From NCBI GenBank assembly GCA_037074765.1, contig JBAMDO010000045.1:246472-310471 (forward strand): a stretch of DNA of 64,000 bases, in the 5' to 3' direction. This DNA comes from Mansonella perstans (lineage: Eukaryota; Nematoda; Chromadorea; Rhabditida; Onchocercidae). Under the pieces are notes generated by a model that worked only from the letters and a program-made list of their open reading frames with translations, did not search any database and had not been told where the DNA came from. Positions 33,928 to 51,900 of this stretch are shown here, one piece after another. Made by a program: the position numbers and the translations under genes. Every line of letters begins with the position of its first letter. Position 1 is the first letter of the stretch.

Positions 33928-36900
33928 TTATTTTTAAATTGAACACAATCACAATTATGAGAAGCCAAATGCGAAAATCACGAGTTCACTGTGAAAAATA
34001 ATAAATCTGTCGAGAAACACGAATACTTTATTACGCAGCATCTCACACTGATTGAAAATTCCTTGCAGTATGTATTGAGTAATAGCTCATTTTTAATTCT
34101 TCTTGTTTTCTCGATAACTAATCTTATTGTATTCAAGATGTTATTGTTGTAGTTAATTAACCATTTTACAGCAGTAATTTGATCAGTACCTAGGATTTTA
34201 AGCGCTGATTAAGCTTAAATAAGTTCTTAACTTCCGTGAATTAAATGAGAGAGTCTCTGCAGAAACACAGATATGCAATTAATCTGTTAAGTCTAAATTC
34301 CGTTTTGAACGCTGCTTTCGGAATTGTCATGGGAAAATCTATTGTCAAACTGGATAAAAATATACTGATACAATTTGCTGGATGGTAGATCCTGAATGCT
34401 GTTGTGAATTTTATCCACTTTGACTCATGTGGAATTGTATGTGAGAGTAAAGACTTGCTTTTGATTGGAGGAATCACGAATGAATACTTGTGTCGTCTTT
34501 ATTCTTAGAGATTTACGCGCAATTACAGAACTTAATACAACGATATGGTAAACGTATTTAACACAAGAACAATAGTGGTAAGAAATGAAAATAAACAAAA
34601 GTGTTGGCCGGTAAATAAAGCAAGTGTGAAAACGGTTGAAAGTCGAGATCACTATTGTGTCAAAAAAGAGTGAAAAATCGAGTGAAATCATTGGCTTATA
34701 ACATTTTAGACATAGCAGGATTTTTGAGCATTAGATGAAGGATAATCATTTGAACCTTCCGACAGTTACATATAGGTTATCAACCTATAGGGTATCAATT
34801 AAAGCTTCTGCTGCAATGAATGGACGTTACACGTTGCAAATTCCGACATATGGCTAGTCATGAGCAAAGATGCTTTATATTTGACATTTGCATATGATTA
34901 ATTACCGTAAAATTCTCCATTACTTCAGGTTTCGAAATGATTTTAATTTTTTTGTATAATGAATCAATTGTCTCACAGATAATTGAACTGAAAAATATAA
35001 ATATATCCCCAAAGAGCAGGAAATTATTGATGTGGAAAACTTCATAAGATTTAATAAGCTCCGATATCTTCAAGATTATATTAACATTCCCATCTATCAC
35101 CTGACCTGACTAACTGCCATATTTTAGGACAAAACTGAGGTTTCAACTGAAACACAAATAAAACGCAGCTTTGTTAGGAAATGTCGGAAAATCTAAATAT
35201 TAAATTACAAGCAAAACTCCTTCATTCTTTTTCTTCCTCTAACATACATTCACTTCAATTTTAAAAAAAAAAGAAAAAAATTGAAACTAAAAAAGATTTT
35301 CAATTAATTATTAAAAATGAAAATTAATAGTTGCATAAATGAATAGTAAATTGCATGGATGAAAATCAATCATAGCGATCATTCATATTCATTACTTCCT
35401 ATTCATTTTACTATTTCCAATAATTATTTTAAAATAAACAATTTTTCATATTTAATTAAAAAATACAAAATTTTTGGTTTCTTTTTGATCATAAATTAAT
35501 TAAATAAGAATTAATTTCTTTACTTTGACTGTAAATGTAGTAAGTTTGTCTTATTGTCTGTCTTATTGTCCCAGTGAAATTTAAACTTCGTGTTACGATT
35601 TGTTCATACACACATATCTGAGCATTCAAATATATGTTCATTTGCGCGCTTTCCCAATTGCAGAAATTTTCTTCACTATTTGTGTTTTTTTTTTTTTTCC
35701 ACCGTGTACTATATATGCTATATCGTATATCATTAGTGTAACTGAACATTAGCTTATTTCACTTTAAATTAAGCGTAATTTCATTTATACATATTCAAAT
35801 ATTAATTGTATTATGATAACATTACATACATTATGCATTATATATGACGTGAAAGTTTTTGTTTATCGTACGTTAAATTAGACGTATTTAGTACTTTTAT
35901 TTACTTAATTTATGAATTTTGTTGCTTTTTTTTTGAACATTAGCTTATTTCTAATTTGATTAATTTTCAATTGCAATAATATCGGTTTTATTCATAAGGA
36001 TAGCGACTATATTTGTTCTTCAAATGCTTCATTTTCTCGCAAATTTTTTTGTCGGATTTATATTGAGTTAATTTAGTTATCCATAGAACGTACTTTGACA
36101 TTTTTAAATTACTCCTTCTAAATCCTTGATAAAGATCTTGACTGTAAATTATTATTTAGCTGATCTTTCGATGTACATCTTTGCAAACTATTAGCATAGT
36201 TCATAATCTAGATCCGAATGTTTTATATAGGATCAATCAAGATCTTTATCAAGAACTGATTTGCAATTAATTAGCTTGAAGATGTAATGATTGGAAAATA
36301 CATTTTGGCATCATCTAATGACTGATGTAGCAAATTGCATGGTGTGCTGAAATGTTTGGTGGAAGTTTGGTGGAGTTGATACTAGAATTAGAATTTGGAA
36401 CTAGAAGCTTTCACTTGATCAGATTGACAATCCCTATGTTGCGATAAATTCCTGGCTTGGGTGCGTTGGTAATCAAACGTCCGCTTTCTTTCTTACTGAA
36501 TTGAAATTTGCTTTTCATTGAAATCTGCTTTTCCTTGTTACCCAAATCAAATGACGTTAGCATGGTAATGCATGCACCATTAATAAACCCTTTATGTAGA
36601 ACTAATTTACACATCTCCCAAATTCAAGCACTAATTTAAACGTTAATCTAATTTAAAAGCACAACTTCTTTAAGTTTTTTAACACGACGCATTATTTATG
36701 AAAAGTGAAGCAAACATGGCAGCACTGCAAAAGATCAGTGTCATATTTATACGACCAGGTCGAGCAGGCCTTTTTCATCCTAAGAGATTATCCGACCATA
36801 TGATTATTTCGCCAGTTCATCAGCATTGAAGAAATTTTTAAACACTTTGCCAATTGTTCATTAAATCATTAAATTACATCATTTCATCTATAATCCACCT

Positions 36901-37917
36901 CACGAGTTACTCGTAGAACATCTTTCGTGGAGCTTACTTTATTGTTTTCTAGAAGAAGAAATTCATTTCGGATGCCATTTTAAGCCCTGCGCATTTCAAT
37001 TCCACCTAAAGATATTTTCAGTTGTAAAGTTTAGCAGCACTAAAATTATCCAGTTTCGATGATATGTACCGCTTTGATATGTATTCTTGTACCGCTTACT
37101 CTTGCAAAGTGTATCAAAATATCTGAACACATCAGAGGCAAAACATAATATGCCATGAAATTACATTTCCCAACTGCATTCCGTAGCTTTTTAAAACTTT
37201 CCAAATTAAAGCATCTCAAATTATTGAAATCTTAAGTTCGACTATTTTAAAAAAAAGTGCCGTGAAAAATCAATTACACTGACAAGCCAAGCCATAAGCA
37301 CTTCCCCTTATTATTTGAAAACCTATAGGGATCATATCTCACAATGTCAAATGCATAATCATTAAAAAAAAACCTCCTGCAGAAGAAGTTTGAATGACCA
37401 TTCCAGTCAAACAATACTACAACAACAAAATAGTTAAGCTTGCTTATTCTTTAAAATATAACTCTACTACTTTCTATGTCACTTAACCTATGCTTGATTT
37501 CTTAAAATATCATGTGCAACATCACCTGTCCATCAGTTACTGAACTGTCAACAAAAATAATTATTTCGTCCAGAATAAATTTGAATTGATCGCAGTAAAC
37601 ATGAAGCACAAGTGATGCAGTAAATGAGAGTTACAAAATGGATACCAAACAAGTTATATCACAATATATTTGGTGAACGAAAGACACCAATTACAATATT
37701 TATTGAGTATATTACATAATAAATAGAAGTATAAGGAATGGTTTCAAAATATGCAAACAATATGATTCAAAACAAATGTCACAAATGTCAAACAAATATT
37801 AGTGTCAACCAGAAGAATAATTACATATAGAGATTAATGAAACAACAGAAAATACTGTCAGTGAAAACTCATATGAAATGACGATCATATCTGATTATAT
37901 CGTTTCATCTTCGTCAT
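33928..37917. other. 4-kb convergent intergenic region, very AT-rich
   Basis: Separates the 3' ends of the SerRS and GDP-fucose transporter genes. No exon was recognised on either strand. It includes long stretches of A/T near 35.2-36.0 kb and a perfect 17-bp inverted repeat at 36125-36141 and 36237-36253. Confidence 0.5.
36125..36253. repeat. 17-bp perfect inverted repeat with 95-bp spacer
   Basis: The arm CTTGATAAAGATCTTGA at 36125-36141 is matched by its exact reverse complement at 36237-36253. No open frame or clear target-site duplication flanks it. It could be a decayed terminal-inverted-repeat element or chance in AT-rich DNA. Confidence 0.55.
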
Positions 37918-40191
37918 TCAAACAGAATGGACAGACTCTCGGTCAATATTTTCATTTAACTTAGATTTATTAGTATTGTACTTATTAACCATCTCCTGCA
38001 AATCAAGCAACATACGAACTAAGCAACTATTTACTGACAAAATTAACCAAAATGCAACTATATGAACTCAGTTCCAAATCTAGAATAAAAAAAAAATTAA
38101 ACTATTCATTAAGAGCGAGACAGAATTTAACACTATTCATTAAGAGCGAGACAGAATTTAACCCAACTTATATTCAAGATTTAGTTTTTGTTCCTGGATA
38201 AAGCGTCACCAGAAATAAAGAACTAACTTTTTGTTTAACTATTGTATATGCAGCGGAACCACTGAGAACAACTGCATTACTTACCCACCAAAGTAATGGT
38301 TTCATCTCTTGCCACCATACAACTGCAATAATAGTTTGTGCTGCCGCTTTCGCCGTGCCACTTATGTTATGTGTTAAAGGCGATGTTACCTAAAAAATGA
38401 AATTTTGAAAAGCCAGGAAATGGTAAATTATTGTTCCTTTGAATATAAAGAACAACAAAACAATTACCTGAATCTGCCATCCAGTAACATAGCTCATTAA
38501 AAAACCAAAAATACCCGATAATGTCATCAAAGTCCAGAACTGTAACGAAGATAAATAAGGAAAATAAAACACTTCAGTTAGATCACCAGTGAACAACATA
38601 ACAGGTAGGAATAACACTAACGCATTTATATTGTTGTACCTGAAAATACGAAGAGCTCGAAAAATTTCAATATTTTGGAACTATTCAAAGTCTATTTTCT
38701 ATGCAATCATTTTAATTCGCCGCGGTTATCATTATTTTACCATTCAAAGAAAAAATAAACGTTAATTTGATGCTATCATTTAATCCTTCAATGATTTATT
38801 TAGCTTACAAAGTCAGCTTCGCAACACTGTCGTCAACCAATGGAAGAGTCTGCCTTGTATAAATAGCATTCAGGGCAACAAACATTGATGCTGCTATACC
38901 AAATATAACACCAATGACAGATAAAGTTCCTAGAAAAGTTCACGAAAACATCTAACTGTAAAGTAACCATTTTGGAAGTCAAAACAAATCCTTGAAAAAA
39001 TGTATCACCAATATTTTCTCAATTAAAGGTGAATGTAAATATACCCCCCGCATCTTCTTGATCCACACCGAGAAGAAAACCTCCAATAATTAACGCACAA
39101 CATAAAATCGTTTTCAGTGATGTTAGCTGTCCCAAAATGATGTAAGAACATATCTGAATTGCATATGAAACTGGTTAAAGGTTTGGTTTCAATTACAATT
39201 TAAAGCCTATCAAAAACGCTATCACATCAGAGTCCAAAATTCCGCAATATTCTAACTTCAGGCAAATATTTCTCTGCAACTTTTGCCACTTTTCTAACCT
39301 AAATTGCATTCTTTTCTACATAACATATATTTTGGGAACAACATCAATCATATTTCAAATCTCACCACGTTGAAAACAGTAGTTAGCGATCTCCCAATAT
39401 AGTAAAATGAAACACCGACATATTTCAAGCAAAGATTATTTGTAGCTATCATTGCGACAAACATAAATGAGAGCGGTAACACCTGAAAAGACAGCAATAA
39501 AACATACAATGAAGACAAAGAATAAGAGGTCAAGTTTTTGAACAATTCTAAAGCAGAATAAGTATAGATAGCTAATGATACAATAATAGTTCAAAAAACC
39601 AGAAGATATGAATATGAAATCAAAAATACATACTTCTCTCGAAATCCCGTGATCAAAACGCATGGATGGAAATGTAAACAACGACGGATATTGTTTAGAA
39701 ATACAGCAAAAAACACAAGACAGTACCACTGTCACAAAACATTGGTACCAAGTTACAAAAAACGGTGCATTGAGCTGCAAACTTAGAACAATCTCAAACA
39801 ATTGAGAACTTCAAATCTTAAAAATGATTACACAGTTGCAATGATTGAATACACTTAACTTCCATCTCTAGTATTAAAAATAAAAGAAAAGATCCAGTTA
39901 TTCTAAGACTCTTTCCACTACAATTAAAATTACAAACACTTACCTTAAGTGTCTTACTGTCTAGCAAATATTTGTTCAGAAATACGAGACTTATTGAACA
40001 AAACCTAGAAAAACAATGTTCTTAATGTTTTCATTTGATCTAAATTTAGAAAGTTTACCAAAAAAGTTGAATCACTTTAAACAACTTTTAAAATTTCTTT
40101 TCAATCTACTAGTTTACCAGTATAGGAAGATGACAACGGATATTTTGGCATATTTCTGCGTGAGGGATTCACCTTTGTGTCCATTTTTCAT
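37918..40191 (-). CDS. SLC35C1: GDP-fucose transporter, SLC35C1 type
   Basis: Moves GDP-fucose from cytosol into the Golgi lumen in exchange for GMP, feeding fucosyltransferases. Exons: 40191-40118, 40004-39944, 39774-39634, 39482-39366, 39153-39045, 38929-38809, 38639-38468, 38389-38228 and 37995-37918; all phases agree and give 344 residues (human 364). Characteristic stretches are [10 protein letters not shown] (first helix), [48 protein letters not shown]-like [14 protein letters not shown], and [14 protein letters not shown], all in the order and spacing of human SLC35C1. About ten membrane helices are expected. The last exon gives a short hydrophilic tail, [20 protein letters not shown], that probably faces the cytosol. 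It follows PLPBP on the same strand by 667 bp, which is long for a nematode operon. Confidence 0.95.
38101..38162. repeat. 31-bp perfect tandem duplication in the last SLC35C1 intron
   Basis: Two adjacent identical copies beginning ACTATTCATTAAGAGCGAGA, at 38101-38131 and 38132-38162. They lie inside the intron 38227-37996 and do not touch its splice signals. Identity of the copies suggests a recent event. Confidence 0.9.
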
Positions 40192-40858
40192 CTCCAACTT
40201 CAATTTCTTGAAGTGTTAAAAAACAAAATCGTTCACCTGCAAAATCAATAACGGAAAACATTTCGCATTCTAAACCCTATTCCATGGACCTTTCTGTTCT
40301 CTTGATATAACTTGATATAATGTGCACCACTGTGCATACATGCTCTTACGTTGGAAGCAGTTGTAGTGAATTTAGTTCATTATGGTTTTCAAATTTTAGA
40401 AAGTTTGGTGTTACGAAGATAAAACATGCTTGCTTCATTTTAAAAGATAAAATTCTTAGCTAGATATAATGACCGTTTATTCGACGAGCAAGTAAGATGA
40501 CCAAAAATGCTTAACTATCACAGTATCACACCCTAAGGTAGTAATCATAAAATTGGAACCAAATTTAGAAATATTTTTTCACTGGCTTACATGATGAACT
40601 TAAATTGAAACAGTGCAAATAACTTAACAGAGAAATCTTACAGAATAACAAACACGTTGAAAAAAGTTGGTAATAACATCTACATGGATTACATTTATGG
40701 AACAAGACAAAACATTGTGATGGAAATAATACATATTAGAAAAGAAACATTGAAAAGAAAATACTCAAAATAATTTGCAGAAATTTGATTTCGCAAATTA
40801 TTTTGAGGAAAAATAATTTTCATCATGTGGATTATGAAAATGACTCTACGACAAAGTA
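40192..40858. other. spacer between SLC35C1 and PLPBP
   Basis: AT-rich, no coding signal. It should contain the 3' UTR of PLPBP and the promoter or trans-splice site of SLC35C1. Confidence 0.5.
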
Positions 40859-42520
40859 TCACTGCTCTCCTTCTAACAAACGATGTCCAAATATGGCACT
40901 ACCAACACGCACCGATGTACTGCCTAACATTATTGCTGATTCAAAATCGTTTGACATTCCCATCGAAAGTTCAAAATCGCTCTCATTTTTTCCTGCGCGT
41001 TCACAAAACCTAGAATAATATTTTTCTGCGAGTTCACAAAACCTAGAATAATACTAAATAACAATATCAAAATGCTAAAACCAAATGATTTGAATTAGTA
41101 ATTAAATTGATATCACCTTACATTTTCCTTACTTCGAAAAGTTCTATAAAATCTCTGTTGGGAGAATTTGACATACTATGCGCAATAGAACCAATTGTCA
41201 TAAAACCACCGAATTTTAACGATGGACAATGCATCTGAATAAACTCAGCCAATTCCAATGCCTAAAAGTCAGCCATTTATCATTTTTGAAATGACAATTT
41301 TATCTTTTTCATGTGCGACAGATTAGTGCAGCTTGGACTAATCTCTTTTCAAATGCACTTATCAGGTTTACGAATTCACTGATGAGTAAAATTCTGTATT
41401 TAGCAGGAAATAATATTATTGCAAATTCCGGAACTGAAAAATCTTAATTATTACAAAACAATGAAATGAACAATATACCATTTCAGGCGTTGTTCCTCCT
41501 TTCTGCTCTTCCTTACTCGTATTAACTTGCACCAGAACTTTCAATATTCGATTATGTTTTGCAATTTCTTTTTCCAGAATAGAAGAATGTTTCTTGCTGC
41601 ATATCGTCTCCACACAAGTTAAGTTATCAATTTCCGCTAGCTTTGCAATCTACAAGTATACTGAGAAAAGTGTTTAACATCGAACAAAATTTTTTCGAAA
41701 GTCTGCATTATAAACAATTTATGTAAGTTTTTCGAATTCTGCACTATACGCTTCGTATTTTCAGCACACTCTCACCCAATCAATGATATAATTCAAAGCA
41801 TTCTTTTCCACAACATTTTAAAATGAAATTTCAAATACCTTGTTTGACTGAATTTGGCCAATAAAATGCCACTGTATATTAGGACATTTTGATTTTAACG
41901 CTTCTGCTTTATCTGCAAGTTCCTGAACATAATTTTCGCCAAATTTCACTTGTCCCGCATCGTAGCAACATCTTGAAATACTCGATATAGCTGAGGAATT
42001 GAAAATAACGAAAGCAATCAAGGGTCAACTGATATTTTTTGGTGTAAAACATTCATGTCAATCTGTAATTCATATTTTCTCTATTTACAGATTGATGGTC
42101 TGATGCTAATCTATAAGAAATTTAACTGCATTCCACATGCCAATTCAATTGCTGTATCGCTAGGCTAGATAACAGCATAGATTTCTTTTTTATGAAGTAT
42201 GAAACATGAAATTTAGGAAAATCACATATGGATCAACCTGCATCATGGTGCTTTTATATCTAGATTGAATGGAGAAAATCTAATTTCGATTCAGGCTAAG
42301 AAAATAGAATCTACTGGATGAGCGATGAAGATTTCGTCTTCGAAACAGCTATCAGCGACGGTTTTTGTCCACGCCAGTAAGGACTCTGTTCTGCTTTTTT
42401 CGATGCATTTTCGATACGTAGTAGAGTGAATTGAAGGTTACTAATAATTACGGCGTTATTTAATTTCGTACTAATTCCACTCATATCACAACATATGTCG
42501 TTCAGCTGTCTCACATTCAT
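40859..42520 (-). CDS. PLPBP: pyridoxal-phosphate homeostasis protein (PLPBP/YggS/PROSC family)
   Basis: Binds PLP on a lysine and buffers it; it has no known enzymatic activity. Exons: 42520-42315, 41971-41839, 41649-41479, 41261-41122 and 41009-40859; phases agree, 266 residues (human 275). The PLP lysine lies in LIAVSKTK. Family marks follow: [60 protein letters not shown] and [12 protein letters not shown]. The exon 1 donor (GTAGAT at 42314) and the acceptor ending TTTCAAG were chosen because they restore the exact spacing to human. The exon 5 acceptor sits in a 33-bp tandem duplication, so a second in-frame acceptor exists. The gene is divergent from DDX46. Confidence 0.94.
40993..41053. 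repeat. 33-bp tandem duplication spanning the PLPBP exon 5 splice acceptor
   Basis: Two near-identical copies (period 33, one substitution in the shared part) that each contain TTCACAAAACCTAGAATAAT. On the minus strand each copy carries a TTATTCTAG acceptor followed by the start of exon 5. Confidence 0.9.
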
Positions 42521-43054
42521 AACAGAGAAACGGAGAAGACTCGTGACAACTTCTTAAATCTGTACCGAGCCGTCATTTCGTCGTTGGTATTTTCCAGTTT
42601 TACAAGGTTCTTTGTTCCATATTGTTCAAATAGCTGAAGCAAAAGGTATTATTGTAGGGTGCAGGAAAGGTTAAGTGTTTAATAAAAGGTATTGTAGGGT
42701 GCAGGAAAGGTTAAGTGATTAATAAAAGGTATTGTAGGGTGCAGGAAAGGTTAAGTGGTGAAGAAATATGAGATGGAATTTAAGAATATAATTTGAGCTT
42801 TGGAATTGCTAGGATTATTGTGAACCTTCAGGTTATTAGTCCTCGTTCCTGTGTTTTTACTATTTCTATTATCAGTTAGTCCAGCTTTCTGGAATTATGT
42901 AAGCTAAATAGATGGCAAATTAAACAAAATGAATTTGGCAAGGAATTTGTAACATTTAAATGAAAAAATCATTGTATAGTGGCATGTTTTTCTTGGACCA
43001 CCACGAGTGTTTCTTTCCCAGCTGATCTGGTTGCACTGTAATTACTTTGTAGTA
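42521..43054. promoter_or_regulatory. divergent PLPBP-DDX46 promoter region
   Basis: Just over half a kilobase separates two start codons facing away from each other, so promoters of both genes should lie here. The region carries the three-copy repeat at 42641-42757. No individual promoter element was identified. Confidence 0.5.
42641..42757. repeat. three-copy tandem repeat, about 40 bp per unit
   Basis: Copies start at 42641, 42684 and 42724 and share the core GTAGGGTGCAGGAAAGGTTA. The first copy has a 3-base ATT insertion; otherwise the cores are identical. It is unusually GC-rich for this DNA and sits between two divergent genes. Confidence 0.9.
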
Positions 43055-48087
<5,033 letters not shown>

Positions 48088-48926
48088 AAAGCTAAATTAA
48101 TATGTCTTTGTTGCTGCGTTTAGATTTGCAACCGTTTTATTTTTTTTCGAAAGACTTATTTTTCGTGGAAAACAAACAAATTGAACGTTAAGTGATAAAA
48201 AAGTGATACGGAAAGTAATATGGGATGTATAAAACTGCATTCAAAAAATGAAGAAGGAAATAAGGAAATCTGTTCTTTATAATAGTGTGTTTTGATATCA
48301 TATTGTTTTTTAAAGCATTCTTGATATACTTTAAATTTTTGATTTTTTCTTGTAAATATTTGAAATTGGTAGTTTGCTGAATGCTATTTTTTATTTTGTT
48401 CATATTTGTTAATGTTCTCGTTGTACTTATTAAATTGAAAAGTTTACGATTATTAATTGAATTGATCTTACTTTAATGCTCACACTTGCAAGCAATATTG
48501 CGCTCAGATATGAAATTGGTGTTGTGAAGAGTGATGAATAATCTAACGGGTCGTTGTTGCGACTCTCGTTTTTTTCACTATCGTCCCGTAACGCACTGGG
48601 TTCACACACTGCTGCTTAAAATTCTGTTTTTTTTTTGATTTTGCGGGAAATCGACAGTTTTAGATATGTTTAGCGTGAAACAACTGATGCAACGAATAAT
48701 AAGCTCGTGTGTTTTAGTTTGAAATTGCATACTGCCTCTGTTCTTATTATCATCAAGTCTGTTCGGTTGTAGTACAGCTGCCTGCCTGAAGGAGAGTAAT
48801 CACTGGCGAACTAGCAGAGTTAGACAACTGACTACCAGTTGATGGCCACTTAATCGACTTCACCTCACTCTTCTAACTAGCACATCAATAAACTGTAGTA
48901 GCACCGACATCCTACTAGTGTCGGAA
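48088..48926. other. spacer between DDX46 and parvin
   Basis: No coding sequence recognised. Both neighbours run on the + strand, so it holds the DDX46 3' UTR and the parvin promoter. Around 48530-48900 the base composition is less AT-rich, which would suit a promoter or 5' UTR. Confidence 0.45.
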
Positions 48927-51900
48927 ATGTTAACTTCAGATATGACATTACGGTCATCCACTGATTCAACTTTTCCACAAAAGGGCACTATCAAAAAGGA
49001 GAAGAAGGTTAGAAAATTTTAATTTCTGTTATCAAATAGTATGATTTTTTTCCGATAATTCTAAGGAGAAAGGAATGTTTTTCCAAATGGAGCATTTATG
49101 TTGTTCATTGGTGTTTACATGGAAGCAAGTTTAGCCTAATTCCTTGCTATGGATGGGTAAAATGGATTTTGCTTGGTTAGGACAACAGGGAATTTATTTC
49201 CCTAGCAATTGTAAATATGGGATACCAGTATGTTCTAAATTAATACTTGTAGCAAATGACTGGAGCTGTGAGAATTTCATTCTAGGATGAATCATTTTTT
49301 GAAAAATTGGGCACTCTTGGGAGAAAAAAGAAAACGCAGCAACTGGAACAAGAAGCTGAAAATGAAGCTATTGAAGTGAGCTTTCCTTCTTTGATACATT
49401 ATTAAATTTATTTAGCTATCACTTAAAATAATTTAAAATCTATCAAGTATTAAATGCTGGAGCTAAGTTGGGTTTGGAATCCCATCGCGACTAGGTAAAT
49501 GAAGAACTCACGTATTCATATACACGAAGTGAAATGTAATAGATGAGGCGAGTGGATTTGATTACTTTACCGAATTTTTTGTAGAAGTATTTCGTAAAGT
49601 AAAATATCATCGTATCTAATAATAATGTTTGGTAGAGAAACGAATATAGCAAATGCTTAATGAAAGTCATTACTAGTTGCAGCATGTATTCATAAAGAAT
49701 CATTGTACTGCGGGAGCGCAAAAGATATTATTGAGAGAGTGTGCAAAAAGAGTTTAGGAAGATGAAGCTGATAAATGGGATAAAGCTCATAAATCTCTGA
49801 TATTATCCATATTTGTAGAAAGCGTATAGAAAAAAATGGATTGGTCTTAATATATAGTTGTACCGTCTGTGCTAAAGGTAGACTTGAAAAATCGATAAAA
49901 ATCTAGCTGCTTTTAGTTTTCAGTGTATTTATATCTAGCTATGTTTTTTCTCGATTTTTTAATGATAGCTGAACAGAATGTTAAAGATTTTCAGTTTTAG
50001 GTAGAAACAGAAGGAGCGAAGGCAATTGATTCTGCAATTATTCCCGTTTCGGCTACTCCACAGAATATCATGCTTGAAGAGGGTAGGTATGCAGTGACAG
50101 GATTCATAAGTACATAGATATTTTCAGTTGCGTTGTTTTTCTTTCTTTTGAATCAATTTATGAAGTTTACTTTCCTTTGAATAACTGGATTATCACCGGT
50201 ATGAAGTACTTATCATTTATGAAAACTGATGTGGTTTGAAAGGCCGTAGTTCATATGAAAGTTTTTCCTTATTTACATTTACTACGGGATGCAAAGAGAA
50301 GCGAAAAGTATAAAGTAGGATTTATTCTAATCTGGAGCAGTTTATAGTTGTTGTGGTCTTACGATAACTTTACATAGTTCGCACACTTTTGTAGGAGATT
50401 ATTCCTGTATAGAAAAATTTGTATCAGATTGAAATATTATGCACAACTGAGGTTTTCTTAGGCGAAGAAAAAAGACTACTAACCATGGAATCTCGTGACG
50501 ATCCACGTGTACAGGAGGTGATACAGCTTTTGATTCACTGGCTCAACTATGAATTAGCTCCGCAAAGAATCGTTGTGAAACACATACAGGAAGATTTGTA
50601 TGATGGTCAAATCATACAGAAACTTACTGAAAGACTAGCTAACATCAAGGTCTGTGTCGTTTGTGAGAAGGGTATGCTGCGTACGTATTCTTTATTATCC
50701 GTCTGAAAAACGCTATTTCCCACTTTTTTGATGTGAAAGCAGTTTGATTCTTCCCAGTTTCTTGGATTAGTTGTCTCTTTTCTTTCTCGACGTGATTATT
50801 AAATAACTAATTTGGTTTTCTCAAATAATGAAATTCATTCAGATTGAAGTGCCTGAAGTGTCGCAAAGTGAAGAAGGACAGCGGCAAAAACTTCACAAAG
50901 TGATTGAAACTGTTAATCGCATCATCGCTGAAGGGCAGTATAAAAAATCAAAGTGGAGTGCTGATCTAATTCACAATAAAGTACCTTTGCTTTTATTGAA
51001 TTCCTCCCTTCATCTTTGTGCGAGCAGTGTCGTTTGAGGCCACTGGTATCGAATGAACTTAATGACTAGAGCGAGACCTTATGAAATTGTCCGACTGACA
51101 TGAGCTGAAATAAATCGTCAGCTGCATGGGGTAGGAATGTATTACATAGCTAGCTGTAAAGTTTCAAGTTAATTGTTTCAAATCGCCAGCTCAATTTTGC
51201 GAATTTCTCTAGAAAGAAGATGAGAAAATAAAATTCTTTTTGTTCTTTTGTTTAATGATTTTTTTAATGGTCTTTCGTATATTGTTATTTTGGGTCTAGG
51301 TGGTTGGATATCTTCAGTGATAATTTTATCTGAAAAAGTTTTATAAGTTCAAATGGTTCCATCTACGCATTTAGATGTTTACTGCAGGACATCGTAGCAA
51401 TAATACAGCTGTTGGTTGCAATTGCCGTGTACTTTCGAGCTCCCGTTAGATTCCCGGAATATGTGAATGCACAGATTCTCGTCATACAGAAGAAAGACAA
51501 TCAGCTGAAGAGTCGTTATATCACTGAGCAGCTTACGACAACACAGCCAGAGTTGGGTGTGAAGGTCAATTTGTGCATTTCATTGTGCTGTTGGATTAAA
51601 AGTGTAACCAGCTAATTAACAAATTCCGAACTTGCCACTGTCAACAATGTTAATTTCTGTTCTATTTCAATCAGAAAAAAGTTTATATTTTCAGGGTGAA
51701 AGAGATGCTTTTGATACTCTCTTCGACTATGGTCCCGACAAACTAGCTCATGTTAAGAGTTCACTGTTGGCTTTCTGTAATAAACATCTTAACAAGATTA
51801 ATTTGGAAGTGACAGATCTGGAGAATCAGTTCAAGGATGGCGTTTATCTGGTGCTTTTGATGGGATTGTTGGAGGGATACTTTGTTCCTCTTTACAGTTT

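Noticed and set aside
39436..39801. Single 121-codon minus-strand ORF as one exon of the fucose transporter
   Set aside because: The frame runs through an intron; the true exons are 39774-39634 and 39482-39366, as the match to SLC35C1 requires.
37918..42520. PLPBP-SLC35C1 as a two-gene operon
   Set aside because: Same strand, but the 667-bp gap is well above the roughly 100-bp spacing typical of nematode operons, and no SL2-type signal is visible. Unproven rather than excluded.
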